From: DATHBD01 sp035296325
GTDB lineage: Bacteria > Actinomycetota > Actinomycetes > Mycobacteriales > Micromonosporaceae
Direction: 5' to 3'
DNA: 64,000 nt
Assembly: GCA_035296325.1 (NCBI GenBank)
Contig: DATHBD010000058.1
Coordinates: forward strand, 227,636 to 291,635
The notes beneath the pieces are model-generated. The model was not told the DNA's origin. It was given only the letters and a program-made list of their open reading frames with translations, and searched no databases. A program made the position numbers and the translations under genes. This document shows positions 49,090 to 58,414 of the stretch, in pieces (the stretch's first letter is position 1; each line of letters opens with the position of its first letter).

Positions 49090-50565
49090 TCATCCGGTGG
49101 GCGACCCGGTGGCATCGGGTGCGGGCGGGTCCGCCGGGCCGGCTGGCTCGGCCCGGTGCGCGGGTACCTCGACCGGGACGGCGGCGCCCGCCCGGACGCG
49201 GGCCGCGCGGGAGCGGTCCGAGATGGCGGCGGCGAGCGCGTACGCCTCACCGACATGCCGGTGGGTACCGGCCAGGTGCAGCCGACCAGCCGTGTCGACA
49301 TGGATCGTGGCCAGCCCGAGCCGGCGCTGCAGCGGGCCCTGCACCACCCGGACGCTCTGCACGCGGGTGAGCGGCACGATCACCACCTGCCGGGTCAGGA
49401 CGCCGGTCCGAGCGGCCACCACGTCGTCGGTGAGCGCGAAGCCCAGGTAGGGCCGCGCGATCGGGGCCAGCCAGCGCGCCTGGCGCGGCGGCGCCAGGAA
49501 CGGCAGCGAGTACACGTCGGTGCCGTCGGTGAGCACCTCGCCCACCACCCGACCGGTGGTGGGCCGGTCCGCCACCGGCAGGAGCACCCCGGCGCGGATC
49601 GCGGCTTCGCCGCCGCCGTACCCGGCCACATCGATCCGGCTGGAGAACCAGTCGAACCGCCGCCAGAGCAGCGGGCGGGTGACGCTGACGGCCTGGATCC
49701 GCAGCTGCGGAACGGTCTGGTTCCGGGTGTCCAGCAGCCCGTGGCTCAGCCGAAGCCCGTTGGCGTCCTCCCAGATGCGGAAGTTCCAGTCGTCCAGCAC
49801 CCGTCGCACCGGCACCTGCACCACGCCGACGAGCGCGGTGAGGAAGCTGGCGACACCGATGAAGCTGAGCGTGGCCGAGGTGGCGAAGGAGAGCACGGTG
49901 AGCACCAGCGCGAACGGCACGAACCAGGTGTGCGGGGTCATCAGCTGCCCGATCAGCACCTGCCGGTTCTCCACCGTGTGCAGCGGGCGCCCGACGACCG
50001 GCTGGACCCCGGCCGCGCTGCCGGGCAAGCCCACCGTGCCGTCGCCCTCGTCGGAGGCGCCGTCGCCGGGTGGCGCCGCCGGGCCGGCGGAGAGCGCCAG
50101 CAGCCGGGCCCGCAGCCTGGTCGCGTCGCCCATCCCGAGATAGGCCAGCGGCGCCTCGGTCTTGTTCGCCCCGATCACTTCCAGACGTAGCTCGGCGAGG
50201 CCGGTGAGCCGGGCCGCGAGCGGCCGCACCACGTCGACGGCCTGCACCCGTTCCAGTGGGATGGCCCTGGTGCGCCGCCACAGCAGTCCTTCGTGGATGC
50301 GAAGTTCCCGCCCCAGAATCTGGTACCCGGTGACCGCCCAACTCACCGCGGAGACCCCCATGGCGAGCAGCAGAGCGGCGCCGAGCGTGAAGAGCCAGCG
50401 GGTGAACCCCAGCTGGGCGTAGCCCTGCCACGAGACCGCGGCCACCACGGCCATCAGCGTCTTGCTGCCGTGCAGCAGTGGGCTCAGCGGGTGCAGCCGG
50501 CGGCGGCGCAGGTCCGGGTCGTCGGCTGCGGTGGCCGGGGCATCCGCGGCCGGCTCCGCCGTCAC
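49090..50565 (-). CDS. YdbT-like bacterial PH-domain membrane protein
   Basis: This 491-residue protein has paired hydrophobic helices near residues 37-75 and 215-250. These alternate with bPH2 domains: YQILGRELRIHEGLLWRRTRAIPLERVQAVDVVRPLAARLTGLAELRLE, then FRIWEDANGLRLSHGLLDTRNQTVPQLRIQAVSVTRP, and LTDDVVAARTGVLTRQVVIVPLTRVQSVRVVQGPLQRRLGLATI. The family (YdbT) acts at the membrane in an unknown way. Its start overlaps the YdbS-like gene by four bases. Confidence 0.88.
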   Translation of the reverse strand: MTAEPAADAPATAADDPDLRRRRLHPLSPLLHGSKTLMAVVAAVSWQGYAQLGFTRWLFTLGAALLLAMGVSAVSWAVTGYQILGRELRIHEGLLWRRTRAIPLERVQAVDVVRPLAARLTGLAELRLEVIGANKTEAPLAYLGMGDATRLRARLLALSAGPAAPPGDGASDEGDGTVGLPGSAAGVQPVVGRPLHTVENRQVLIGQLMTPHTWFVPFALVLTVLSFATSATLSFIGVASFLTALVGVVQVPVRRVLDDWNFRIWEDANGLRLSHGLLDTRNQTVPQLRIQAVSVTRPLLWRRFDWFSSRIDVAGYGGGEAAIRAGVLLPVADRPTTGRVVGEVLTDGTDVYSLPFLAPPRQARWLAPIARPYLGFALTDDVVAARTGVLTRQVVIVPLTRVQSVRVVQGPLQRRLGLATIHVDTAGRLHLAGTHRHVGEAYALAAAISDRSRAARVRAGAAVPVEVPAHRAEPAGPADPPAPDATGSPTG

Positions 50566-51074
50566 AGGCCCTCCGCCCGGGCCTCACCCAGTGCGGACAA
50601 CCGGTCCCGGAGCCGGGCCGCCTCGGGGGCGGCGAGGCCCGGCACGGCCGCGTCGCTTGCCGCCGCTGCGGTGTGCAGGATCACCGTCGACAGGCCGAAC
50701 GTGCGCTCCAGCGGCCCGGCCGTCACGTCGACGAACTGCATGCGGGCGTACGGCACGATCGACAGGCGGCGGACCAGCACGCCGTGCCGCACCAGCAGGT
50801 CGTCCTCGCGTTCGGCGTACCCCCAGGCGCGCACCGCGCGGACCACGAGCACCGCCCGGAACACCCCGAGGGCAAGGACGGCACCGGCGCCGATCCATCC
50901 GATCCGCGGGTTGAAGACGAGGCCGACGCCGAGGAAGATGATCAGGCCGATCGCCGTCGAGGTGAGCACACGCAACTCCTCCACCACGAGCATGCGTGGG
51001 GAGAGACGGCGCCATTGCACGGACTCGGGCAGCCATGGTTCCAGTGCATCGACGTGCGTTGCCGGAGGGTTCAC
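50562..51074 (-). CDS. YdbS-like bacterial PH-domain membrane protein
   Basis: This 170-residue protein has a Trp/Arg-rich head, two hydrophobic helices (about 33-75) and one bPH2 domain, EDDLLVRHGVLVRRLSIVPYARMQFVDVTAGPLERTFGLSTVILHTAAA, with the conserved RxxxVDVxxGPL core. YdbS and YdbT form a standard pair, and here they overlap by four bases. The ATG at 51074 overlaps the stop of the small cysteine-rich gene before it, making a three-gene coupled unit. Confidence 0.9.
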   Translation of the reverse strand: MNPPATHVDALEPWLPESVQWRRLSPRMLVVEELRVLTSTAIGLIIFLGVGLVFNPRIGWIGAGAVLALGVFRAVLVVRAVRAWGYAEREDDLLVRHGVLVRRLSIVPYARMQFVDVTAGPLERTFGLSTVILHTAAAASDAAVPGLAAPEAARLRDRLSALGEARAEGL

Positions 51075-51337
51075 ACTTCGAGAGTATGCGGTCCCGGCAT
51101 GCGTTCGACTTCCCGAAGGAAGCTCCGCGCGGCGAGAAAGTCGTGAAGTTTGGCACGGTGCTCGTCGCAGGCGAGCCAGGTCTTGCGCCGGTCACCGGTG
51201 TGCAGGCGAGGATTCTGCCAGCGCAGCGCCCACACCGCCGGTAGCCGGCAGCCGCGTGCCGAGCAGACCGGCTGCTCGGTCGGGACCGGAGGTGGCTCGG
51301 GCCGGGGCGGGCTCAACACACCACCACTCCGGACCAC
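51071..51337 (-). CDS. small Cys/His-rich protein, probable zinc site
   Basis: This 88-residue protein has a Pro-rich head and then CSARGCRLPAVWALRWQNPRLHTGDRRKTWLACDEHRAKLHDFLAARSFLREVE. The Cys-x4-Cys and Cys-x2-His spacing, plus the LH histidine, look like a structural zinc site. I recall similar small proteins in actinomycetes next to YdbS/YdbT pairs, with no assigned function. GTG start at 51337. The stop overlaps the YdbS-like start (ATGA). Confidence 0.8.
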   Translation of the reverse strand: MVRSGGVLSPPRPEPPPVPTEQPVCSARGCRLPAVWALRWQNPRLHTGDRRKTWLACDEHRAKLHDFLAARSFLREVERMPGPHTLEV

Positions 51338-51643
51338 TCGTCAGGGCACTTCGGAAGCGCGTCGCCGCGACCGGACGTGCCGAACAATGGAGCGCCGGGC
51401 GGCCACGGGGGGAGCCGCCCGGCGACACTGGAATCGTAACCACCGGGGCGCAGCCGCGGCTACCTCCGCCACGCGTCCGTTCGGGCGATTCCTGCCAACC
51501 GCAAGGTGCAATCCTCGGATATCCGGCGGAATCGGACTCAGCTGACGTCAAGGAAACTGTCAGCGCACCCCTTGGGCACGGGCCGGCCTTCCGTGCGACG
51601 CTTGGCAGGTCGTTTTGCACCGTGCAACAGCTGTGGAGGACCC
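51338..51643. other. 306-base divergent promoter region before the MoxR operon
   Basis: No gene is evident. It separates the zinc-site/YdbS/YdbT unit from the MoxR-DUF58-VWA unit and should hold both promoters. GTGGAGGA before 51644 is the MoxR ribosome site. I saw no convincing operator. Confidence 0.5.
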
Positions 51644-52807
51644 GTGGCGCAGCCGATCAATCCCGCCCACTCGACCGAGCGGACAGGTTCCACCGCGGCG
51701 CCGACCGCCCCGGGCGGGACGGTCACCACACCGGCGCAGGACGCCAGCGTCCTGGAGCGCGGCCTGTTCGAGGTCAAGCGCATCATCGTCGGGCAGGACC
51801 GCATGATCGAGCGGATGTTCGTCTCGCTGCTGGCCCGCGGACACTGCCTGCTGGAGGGCGTGCCGGGGGTGGCGAAGACGCTCGCCGTGGAGACGCTCGC
51901 GCGGGTGGTCGGCGGCACCTTCTCCCGCATCCAGTTCACGCCGGACCTGGTGCCGGCCGACATCGTGGGTACCCGGATCTACCGGCAGAGCAACGAGAAG
52001 TTCGATGTCGAGCTTGGCCCGGTGTTCGTGAACTTCCTGCTCGCCGACGAGATCAACCGGGCGCCCGCCAAGGTGCAGTCCGCGCTGCTCGAGGTCATGG
52101 CGGAGCAGCAGGTTTCCATCGGCGGGCAGACCTTCGAGGTGCCCAGGCCGTTCCTGGTCATGGCGACGCAGAACCCGATCGAGCAGGAGGGTGTGTACCC
52201 CCTGCCGGAGGCCCAGCGCGACCGGTTCCTGATGAAGATCAACGTCGGGTACCCCACCGACGCGGAGGAGCGCGAGATCGTCTACCGGATGGGCGTACGT
52301 GCGCCGGAGCCGACCACCATCCTGAGCTCCGACGAGCTGATGGCACTGCAGCGCAAGGCGGACGAGGTGTTCGTGCACAACGCGCTGGTCGACTACACGG
52401 TACGGCTGGTGCTCGCGACCCGGGCGCCGGCCGACTACGGGGTGGGTGACCTGGCGCCGCTGATCCAGTACGGGGCGAGCCCGCGCGCCTCGCTCGGCAT
52501 CGTCCGCGCCACCCGGGCCCTGGCCCTGCTGCGCGGGCGCGACTACGCGCTGCCCCAGGACGTCCAGGACATCGCACCCGACATCCTGCGGCACCGGCTC
52601 GTGCTGACCTACGACGCGCTGGCCGACGACATCCCGGCCGATCACATCGTGGAGCGGGTGCTCGCCACCGTGCCGCTGCCCTCGGTCGCGCCGCGGCAGA
52701 ACGCCGTGCCGGCCGGTGTCGGCGCCGGCCCGGGCGGGCCGGGCGGGGGCGGTCCCGGCCCGGCGGGCGGCAGCAACGCCGGTACCTGGCCCGGACGGCC
52801 GCTGTGA
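51644..52807 (+). CDS. MoxR-family AAA+ ATPase
   Basis: This 387-residue protein has Walker A LEGVPGVAKTLAVETLA near residue 72, Walker B FLLADEINRAPAKVQSALLEVM near residue 132, the MATQNPIEQEGVYPLPEAQRDRFLMK sensor region, and a Gly/Pro-rich C-terminal tail of about 35 residues. MoxR ATPases act as chaperones for VWA partner proteins. It begins a coupled unit with DUF58 and VWA genes, the Bat/MoxR arrangement. The GTG at 51644 has GGAGG upstream. The 3' end overlaps the DUF58 gene by four bases. Confidence 0.93.
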   Translation: MAQPINPAHSTERTGSTAAPTAPGGTVTTPAQDASVLERGLFEVKRIIVGQDRMIERMFVSLLARGHCLLEGVPGVAKTLAVETLARVVGGTFSRIQFTPDLVPADIVGTRIYRQSNEKFDVELGPVFVNFLLADEINRAPAKVQSALLEVMAEQQVSIGGQTFEVPRPFLVMATQNPIEQEGVYPLPEAQRDRFLMKINVGYPTDAEEREIVYRMGVRAPEPTTILSSDELMALQRKADEVFVHNALVDYTVRLVLATRAPADYGVGDLAPLIQYGASPRASLGIVRATRALALLRGRDYALPQDVQDIAPDILRHRLVLTYDALADDIPADHIVERVLATVPLPSVAPRQNAVPAGVGAGPGGPGGGGPGPAGGSNAGTWPGRPL

Positions 52808-53817
52808 GTCCTGGACTGTTCGGGCGGCTGCGCCGCCGCGACGGTGCCGACGCAGCCAGCACCCAGAGTTCGGCGAGCGGCCACGTCGCCCTCGACGATG
52901 CCCGCGCCGAACTCGTCCTCGGCAAGCTGCAGCTGCTCATCACCCGCAAGCTCGACGGCCTGCTGCAGGGCGACTACCTCGGGCTGCTGCCCGGGCCGGG
53001 CACCGAGGCCGGCGAGTCGCGGGAGTACCGGCCGGGCGACGACGTACGGCGGATGGACTGGCCGGTGACCGCCCGCACCACGCTGCCGCACGTCCGGCGG
53101 ACCGTCGCGGACCGCGAGTTGGAGACCTGGCTCGCCGTCGACCTCTCCGCCAGCCTGGACTTCGGCACCGCCCGCTGCCTCAAGCGCGACCTCGCCATCG
53201 CCGCCGCCGCGTCGGCGGCGCACCTCACCGTCCGTGGTGGGAACCGGATCGGCGCCGTGGTCGGCACCGGCGGCGCGGGGGCCGACGGCGCGGACCGCAG
53301 CCGGATCACCCGGCTGCCCGCCCGTCCCGGCCGCAAGGACGCGCAGGGGCTGCTCCGGGCCATCGCCAAGACGAAGGTGCGGTCCGGCCGGGCGGATCTC
53401 GGCCTGCTCATCGACGCCCTGAACCGCCCGCCGCGCCGGCGTGGCATGGCGGTCGTCATCTCGGACTTCCTCACCCCGGTCGAGCAGTGGTCGCGTCCCC
53501 TGCGCAAGCTGGGGGTCCGCCACGACGTGCTGGCGGTGGAGATCGTGGACCCGCGCGAGCTGGAGCTTCCGGACGTCGGGGTGATCTCGCTCGTGGACCC
53601 GGAGACCGGGGCCATCCACGAGGTACAGACGGCGGACGCGAAGTTGCGGCACCGCTATGCGCAGGGCGCGGCGGCGCAGCGTTCGGCGATCGCGCACGCG
53701 TTGCGCGGCGCCAACGCGGCGCACCTGCGGCTGCGTACCGACTCCGACTGGCTACTGGACATCGTGCGGTTCGTGGCGTCACAGCGACACGCCCGCACCG
53801 GGGGTACGACTCGATGA
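52804..53817 (+). CDS. DUF58 domain protein
   Basis: This 337-residue cytosolic protein has GLLPGPGTEAGESREYRPGDDVRRMDWPVTARTTLPHVRRTVADRELETWLAVDLSASLDFG. The REYxPGDDxRxxDW motif and the following VWA-like strand are diagnostic of DUF58. The family accompanies MoxR ATPases and VWA proteins, and its function is unresolved. Coupling on both sides by ATGA/GTGA overlaps supports one complex. GTG start at 52804. Confidence 0.92.
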   Translation: MSPGLFGRLRRRDGADAASTQSSASGHVALDDARAELVLGKLQLLITRKLDGLLQGDYLGLLPGPGTEAGESREYRPGDDVRRMDWPVTARTTLPHVRRTVADRELETWLAVDLSASLDFGTARCLKRDLAIAAAASAAHLTVRGGNRIGAVVGTGGAGADGADRSRITRLPARPGRKDAQGLLRAIAKTKVRSGRADLGLLIDALNRPPRRRGMAVVISDFLTPVEQWSRPLRKLGVRHDVLAVEIVDPRELELPDVGVISLVDPETGAIHEVQTADAKLRHRYAQGAAAQRSAIAHALRGANAAHLRLRTDSDWLLDIVRFVASQRHARTGGTTR

Positions 53818-54764
53818 TCCGTTTTCTCGCACCGTGGTGGCTGCTGGCTGTGGTGCCGGTGTTCGCCATCGCCGCCCTGTACATCTGGCGGCAGTTGCGC
53901 CGACGGGCGTACGCCGTGAAGTTCACCAACGTGGAGCTGCTCCGCAGCCTGGCGCCGAAGGGCCTGGGCGCGCGGCGCCACATTCCGGCGGTGGCGTTCC
54001 TGCTCTGCATGCTCGTGCTGGCGCTCGGGATGGCCCGGCCGTCGGTCGACTCCCGCGAGCCGCTGGAGCGGGCCACCGTGATCCTCGCCATCGATGTGTC
54101 GCTGTCGATGCAGGCCACCGACGTGGCGCCGACCCGGATCGAAGCGGCCAAGCAGGCCGCGAAGGACTTCGTCGCCGAGTTGCCGAAGTCGTTCAACGTC
54201 GGCCTGGTGGCGTTCGCGATGTCGGCGAACGTGCTGGTCTCGCCGACCAAGGAGCGCGCCGGCATCCAGCAGGCCCTCGACACGCTGCAGCTCGCCCAGG
54301 CCACCGCCACCGGCGAGGCGGTGTTCACCAGCCTGGAGGCGATCCGCACGGTGCCCGCCGACGGTGCGGCCGGACCACCCCCGGCCCGGGTCGTGCTGCT
54401 CTCGGACGGGTACCGGACGTTCGGGCGCTCCATCGAGGAGGCGGCCGCCGCGGCGTCGGCGGCGAACGTGCCGGTCTCCACCATCGCGTTCGGCACCGAC
54501 GAGGGCACCGTGCAGATCGACCGGCAGACCCAGCAGGTCCCGGTGGACCGACCCTCGCTGCAGAGCCTCGCCGAGGTCACCAAGGGCTTCTACTACGAGG
54601 CGGCGAGTCGCGAGGAACTGCGCAAGGTGTACCAGGACATGGGCAGCTCGGTCGGCTACCGCACGAAGCCCCGCGAGGTGACCCAGTGGTACATCGGGCT
54701 GGGGCTGGCATTGGCGCTCGCCGCGGCGGGCCTGAGTCTGTTGTGGACCTCGCGGCTGCCGTGA
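53814..54764 (+). CDS. VWA-domain membrane protein (BatA-like)
   Basis: This 316-residue protein has N-terminal helices (residues 5-23 and 60-75), a VWA domain with the metal-site DxSxS in AIDVSLSMQATDVAPTR near residue 94 and LSDGYRTFGRS, and a C-terminal helix near 295-312. This matches BatA-type Aerotolerance proteins, with the VWA facing outside between the anchors. It is probably the client of the MoxR ATPase two genes upstream. The ATG at 53814 overlaps the DUF58 stop. Confidence 0.92.
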   Translation: MIRFLAPWWLLAVVPVFAIAALYIWRQLRRRAYAVKFTNVELLRSLAPKGLGARRHIPAVAFLLCMLVLALGMARPSVDSREPLERATVILAIDVSLSMQATDVAPTRIEAAKQAAKDFVAELPKSFNVGLVAFAMSANVLVSPTKERAGIQQALDTLQLAQATATGEAVFTSLEAIRTVPADGAAGPPPARVVLLSDGYRTFGRSIEEAAAAASAANVPVSTIAFGTDEGTVQIDRQTQQVPVDRPSLQSLAEVTKGFYYEAASREELRKVYQDMGSSVGYRTKPREVTQWYIGLGLALALAAAGLSLLWTSRLP

Positions 54765-54843
54765 CGGGGCCGACCGCGCTGGTCGGACCGGTCCGGCAGC
54801 CGGTTATCCTCCTGGCACAGCATGCGAGGACAGGGGGCAGCGG

Positions 54844-55548
54844 GTGGCGCGCACGGTACTGGTGACCGGCGGTAACCGTGGGATCGGGCTCGCCATCGCG
54901 CAGGCCTTCGCCGCCCGGGGCGACCGGGTGGCGGTGACCCATCGGGGCAGCGGCGCGGAGGCCGGCCTGCTCGGCGTGGAGTGCGACATCACCGACCCGC
55001 AGGCGGTCGACGCCGCCTTCAGCACCGTCGAGGCCGAGCTCGGCCCGGTGGAGGTGCTGGTCGCGAACGCCGGTGTCACCGACGACACCCTGCTGCTGCG
55101 AATGAGCGAGGAGCAGTTCGGCCGCGTGGTGGACACGAACCTGGCCGGCTCGTGGCGCTGCGCCAAGCGGGCCGCGATGAAGATGGTCCGGGCCCGGTGG
55201 GGCCGCATGATCTTCGTCTCGTCGGTGGTCGGGCTGTCCGGCAGCGCCGGTCAGACCAACTACGCCGCCAGCAAGGCGGGTCTGGTCGGGCTGGCGCGGT
55301 CCATCACCCGCGAGCTTGGCAGCCGCAACGTGACGGCCAACGTGGTCGCGCCCGGCTTCATCGCCACCGACATGACCGCCGGCCTGCCGGAGGCCCACAA
55401 GGAGGCCACCCGCGCTTCCATCCCGCTGGGCCGCTTCGCCGAGCCGGTCGAGGTGGCCGGTGTGGTGACGTGGCTGGCCAGCGATGCCGCCGCGTACGTG
55501 ACCGGCGCCGTCATCCCGGTCGACGGCGGCCTGGGCATGGGCCACTGA
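54844..55548 (+). CDS. fabG: 3-oxoacyl-ACP reductase
   Basis: This 234-residue SDR of type II fatty-acid synthesis has TGGNRGIGLAIA, NAG at VANAGVTDD, and the catalytic SSVVGLSGSAGQTNYAASKAG with Ser, Tyr and Lys in place. NVVAPGFIATDM and VDGGLGMGH complete the signature. It resembles MabA of mycobacteria, and like mabA it precedes an inhA-type gene. The GTG at 54844 lies at the end of AGGGGGCAGCGG. The enoyl reductase gene follows after 48 bases. Confidence 0.95.
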   Translation: MARTVLVTGGNRGIGLAIAQAFAARGDRVAVTHRGSGAEAGLLGVECDITDPQAVDAAFSTVEAELGPVEVLVANAGVTDDTLLLRMSEEQFGRVVDTNLAGSWRCAKRAAMKMVRARWGRMIFVSSVVGLSGSAGQTNYAASKAGLVGLARSITRELGSRNVTANVVAPGFIATDMTAGLPEAHKEATRASIPLGRFAEPVEVAGVVTWLASDAAAYVTGAVIPVDGGLGMGH

Positions 55549-55596
55549 CCGGTCGGGTCTCTGACCGTTTCGCGTAACGAGCAACGAGGAGCAGGC

Positions 55597-56364
55597 ATGG
55601 CGGGACTGTTGGCGGGCAAGCGACTGCTGGTGACCGGCGTGATCACGGAGCAGTCGATCGCGTTCTCGGTGGCCCGGATCGCGCAGGAGCAGGGCGCGAC
55701 GGTGGTGCTCACCGGGTTCGGCCGGCTCTCCCTGGTCGAGCGGATAGCCAAGCGGCTCCCCCAGCCGGCGCCGGTGCTCGAGCTCGACGCCACGTCGCCG
55801 GAGCAGCTCGGCACGCTGGCCGACCGGGTGCGCGAGCACGTTGACGGCCTGGACGGGGTCGTGCACGCGATCGCGTACGCCCCACCCGGGGCCCTCGGCG
55901 GGAGCTTCCTGGAGACACCGTGGGAGGACGTTGCCACGGCGGTGCACGCGTCGACGTTCTCGCTGAAGTCGTTGACCGTCGCCTGCCTGCCGCTGATGTC
56001 CGCCGGAGGCGGTGTCGTCGGCCTGACCTTCGACGCCACCCAGGCCTGGCCGGCGTACAACTGGATGGGCGTGGCCAAGGCCGGCCTTGAGTCGACCGCC
56101 CGCTACCTGGCCCGCGACCTCGGTCCGAACGGCATCCGGGTCAACCTGGTGGCGGCCGGGCCGCTGCGGACCATCGCGGCGAAGTCCATCCCCGGCTTTC
56201 ACCAGTTCGAGGAGGCCTGGGTGCAGCGGGCCCCGCTGGGCTGGAACCTGTCCGACCAGGAGCCGACGGCGCGGGCCTGCCTCGCGCTGCTCTCCGACTG
56301 GTTCCCCGCGACGACCGGCGAGATCGTCCACGTGGACGGTGGCTACCACGCGATCGGCGCCTGA
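55597..56364 (+). CDS. fabI: enoyl-ACP reductase, InhA type
   Basis: This 255-residue protein starts MAGLLAGKRLLVTGVITEQSIAFSVARIAQEQGA, closely matching InhA. It contains HAIAYAPPGALGG and the active-site FDATQAWPAYNWMGVAKAGLE, where Tyr and Lys are spaced by six as in FabI/InhA. It reduces trans-2-enoyl-ACP with NADH, the last step of each elongation cycle. The order fabG-fabI-hemH mirrors mabA-inhA-hemZ of mycobacteria. Confidence 0.95.
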   Translation: MAGLLAGKRLLVTGVITEQSIAFSVARIAQEQGATVVLTGFGRLSLVERIAKRLPQPAPVLELDATSPEQLGTLADRVREHVDGLDGVVHAIAYAPPGALGGSFLETPWEDVATAVHASTFSLKSLTVACLPLMSAGGGVVGLTFDATQAWPAYNWMGVAKAGLESTARYLARDLGPNGIRVNLVAAGPLRTIAAKSIPGFHQFEEAWVQRAPLGWNLSDQEPTARACLALLSDWFPATTGEIVHVDGGYHAIGA

Positions 56365-56568
56365 CCGGCGATCACGCCCCAGGTCCGACGCGTGCCGAGG
56401 TCGACGTCGACATGCGAGTTGCGCACCGTATGAGCCGGCGGTTACGTGCCTGGGCCGCATGTCGGCGACGCGTTCCATCGGCGCGGCGGCACGACGCTGC
56501 GGCAGGGCGCACGCGCCCGGGTGCGGGCCGCTCGGCGGTGCTCCCGGGGGTGCGGCAAGATTGAGGCC

Positions 56569-57630
56569 GTGGCGTATGACGCGTTCCTTCTTGTCTCGTT
56601 CGGCGGCCCCGAGGGCCCCGACGACGTGCTGCCGTTCCTGGAGAACGTCACGCGTGGCCGGGGGGTGCCGCCGGAGCGGCTGGAGGAGGTGGCCGAGCAC
56701 TACCGCCACTTCGGTGGGGTCTCGCCGATCAACAGCCAGAATCGTGCGCTCATCGCGGCGCTCACCGACGCGTTCGGGGAGAGCGGCATCGAGCTGCCGA
56801 TCTACTGGGGCAACCGGAACTGGGATCCGTATCTGCGCGATACCGTCGCGACGATGCGCGATGCCGGGGTGCGCCACGCGCTTGCGTTCGTGACCAGCGC
56901 GTACGGGTCGTACTCGGCGTGCCGGCAGTACCAGGATGATCTGGCTACGGCGCGCGCGGCGGTGGGTGAGGGCGCACCGGAGATCGACAAGATCCGACAC
57001 TTCCACGACCATCCCGGGTTCGTGTCGCCGCACGCCGAGGCGGTGGTGGCGGCGCTCGACACGCTGCCCACCGATCGGCGCGCCACCACGCGGCTCGTCT
57101 TCACCGCGCACTCCATCCCCACCAGCATGGAGGTGACCAGCGGGCCGACCGGTGGGCGGTACACCGCACAACTGTGCGAGACCGCCGCGCTGGTTGCCGC
57201 CGCCGCCGCGCCTGAGTTGCCGTGGGATCTGGTGTGGCAGAGCCGGTCGGGTCCGGCGCGGGTGCCCTGGCTTGAGCCGGACGTGAACGACCACCTGGAG
57301 CACCTTGCCGCACAGGGGGTGACCGACGTCGTGGTGAGCCCGGTCGGGTTCGTCTCCGACCATCTCGAGGTGCTGTGGGACCTCGACAACGAGGCCGCCG
57401 CCACCGCCGAGCGACTGGGTCTGGGGTATGCCCGGGCGGGCACCCCGGGGGTGGATCCGCGCTTCGTCGCGATGATCTGCGAGCTGGTCACCGAGCGGCT
57501 CGACCCGGAAACCCCGCGCCGGGCCCTCGGCACGGTGCCCACCTGGGACGCCTGCCCGATCGGCTGCTGCGCCAGCCGCGGGGTGGGCGCGGGCGCCGGC
57601 CAGGCGGCGGCCGCGGCGGCGGCGTCATGA
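56569..57630 (+). CDS. hemH: ferrochelatase with a [2Fe-2S] motif
   Basis: This 353-residue protein inserts iron in the heme pathway; in actinobacteria the substrate is coproporphyrin III. It has FLLVSFGGPEGPDDVLPFL, RHALAFVTSAYGSYSACRQYQ, FTAHSIPTSM (the iron-site His) and SPVGFVSDHLEVLWDLD. The C-terminal WDACPIGCCASRG, plus an upstream cysteine at MICELV, gives the ligand pattern of [2Fe-2S] ferrochelatases. The GTG at 56569 begins the standard AYDAFLLVSFGGP. Its stop overlaps the NagD-like gene by four bases. Confidence 0.95.
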   Translation: MAYDAFLLVSFGGPEGPDDVLPFLENVTRGRGVPPERLEEVAEHYRHFGGVSPINSQNRALIAALTDAFGESGIELPIYWGNRNWDPYLRDTVATMRDAGVRHALAFVTSAYGSYSACRQYQDDLATARAAVGEGAPEIDKIRHFHDHPGFVSPHAEAVVAALDTLPTDRRATTRLVFTAHSIPTSMEVTSGPTGGRYTAQLCETAALVAAAAAPELPWDLVWQSRSGPARVPWLEPDVNDHLEHLAAQGVTDVVVSPVGFVSDHLEVLWDLDNEAAATAERLGLGYARAGTPGVDPRFVAMICELVTERLDPETPRRALGTVPTWDACPIGCCASRGVGAGAGQAAAAAAAS

Positions 57631-58406
57631 CCGACCGCAAGCCGGTCGAGTCGTGGCTCACCGACATGGACGGCGTCCTCATGCACGAGGGCGTGCCCGT
57701 CCCCGGTGCGCCCGAGTTCATCGACCGGTTGACGACGTCCAACAAGCCGTTCCTGGTGTTGACGAACAACTCGATCTACACCGCCCGGGACCTCCGCGCG
57801 CGGTTGGCGCGGATCGGCATCGACGTCCCGGAGCGGGCGATCTACACGTCGGCGCTGGCCACCGCGCAGTTCCTGCACTCGCAGCGGCCGGGCGGCACCG
57901 CTTACGTGGTCGGCGAGGCCGGGCTCACCACGGCGCTGCATGACATCGGGTATGTGCTGACCGACCACGACCCGGATTACGTGGTGCTGGGGGAGACCCG
58001 CAACTACAGCTTCGAGGCGATCACCGCGGCGATCCGGCTGATCACCTTGGGTGCCCGGTTCATCTGCACCAACCCGGACGTGACCGGACCGTCGAACGAG
58101 GGCGCGCTGCCGGCCGCCGGATCGGTCGCGGCACTGATCTCCAAGGCCACCGGGATCGAGCCGTACTTCGTCGGCAAGCCCAACCCGATGATGATGCGCT
58201 CCGCGTTGAACACGATCGAGGCGCACTCGGAGACGACCGCCATGATCGGTGACCGGATGGACACCGACATTCTGTCCGGGCTGGAGGCCGGCCTGCAGAC
58301 GATCCTCGTCCTCACCGGCATCAGCGCCCGGGCGGACGTCGCCCGGTACCCGTACCGGCCGTCGCGCATCGTGGAGTCGGTGGCCGACCTGATCGACGAG
58401 ATCTGA
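57627..58406 (+). CDS. HAD-IIA (NagD-like) phosphatase
   Basis: This 259-residue HAD phosphatase has motif I WLTDMDGVLMHEG (DxDG), FLVLTNNSIYTARDL (motif II), the C2 cap, then YFVGKPNPMMMRSAL with the motif III lysine and MIGDRMDTDILSGLEAGLQTILVLTG (motif IV). It resembles NagD, which acts on nucleotide or sugar phosphates. The ATG at 57627 overlaps the hemH stop, so it is produced with ferrochelatase. Confidence 0.92.
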   Translation: MTDRKPVESWLTDMDGVLMHEGVPVPGAPEFIDRLTTSNKPFLVLTNNSIYTARDLRARLARIGIDVPERAIYTSALATAQFLHSQRPGGTAYVVGEAGLTTALHDIGYVLTDHDPDYVVLGETRNYSFEAITAAIRLITLGARFICTNPDVTGPSNEGALPAAGSVAALISKATGIEPYFVGKPNPMMMRSALNTIEAHSETTAMIGDRMDTDILSGLEAGLQTILVLTGISARADVARYPYRPSRIVESVADLIDEI

Positions 58407-58414
58407 GCGCGCGG

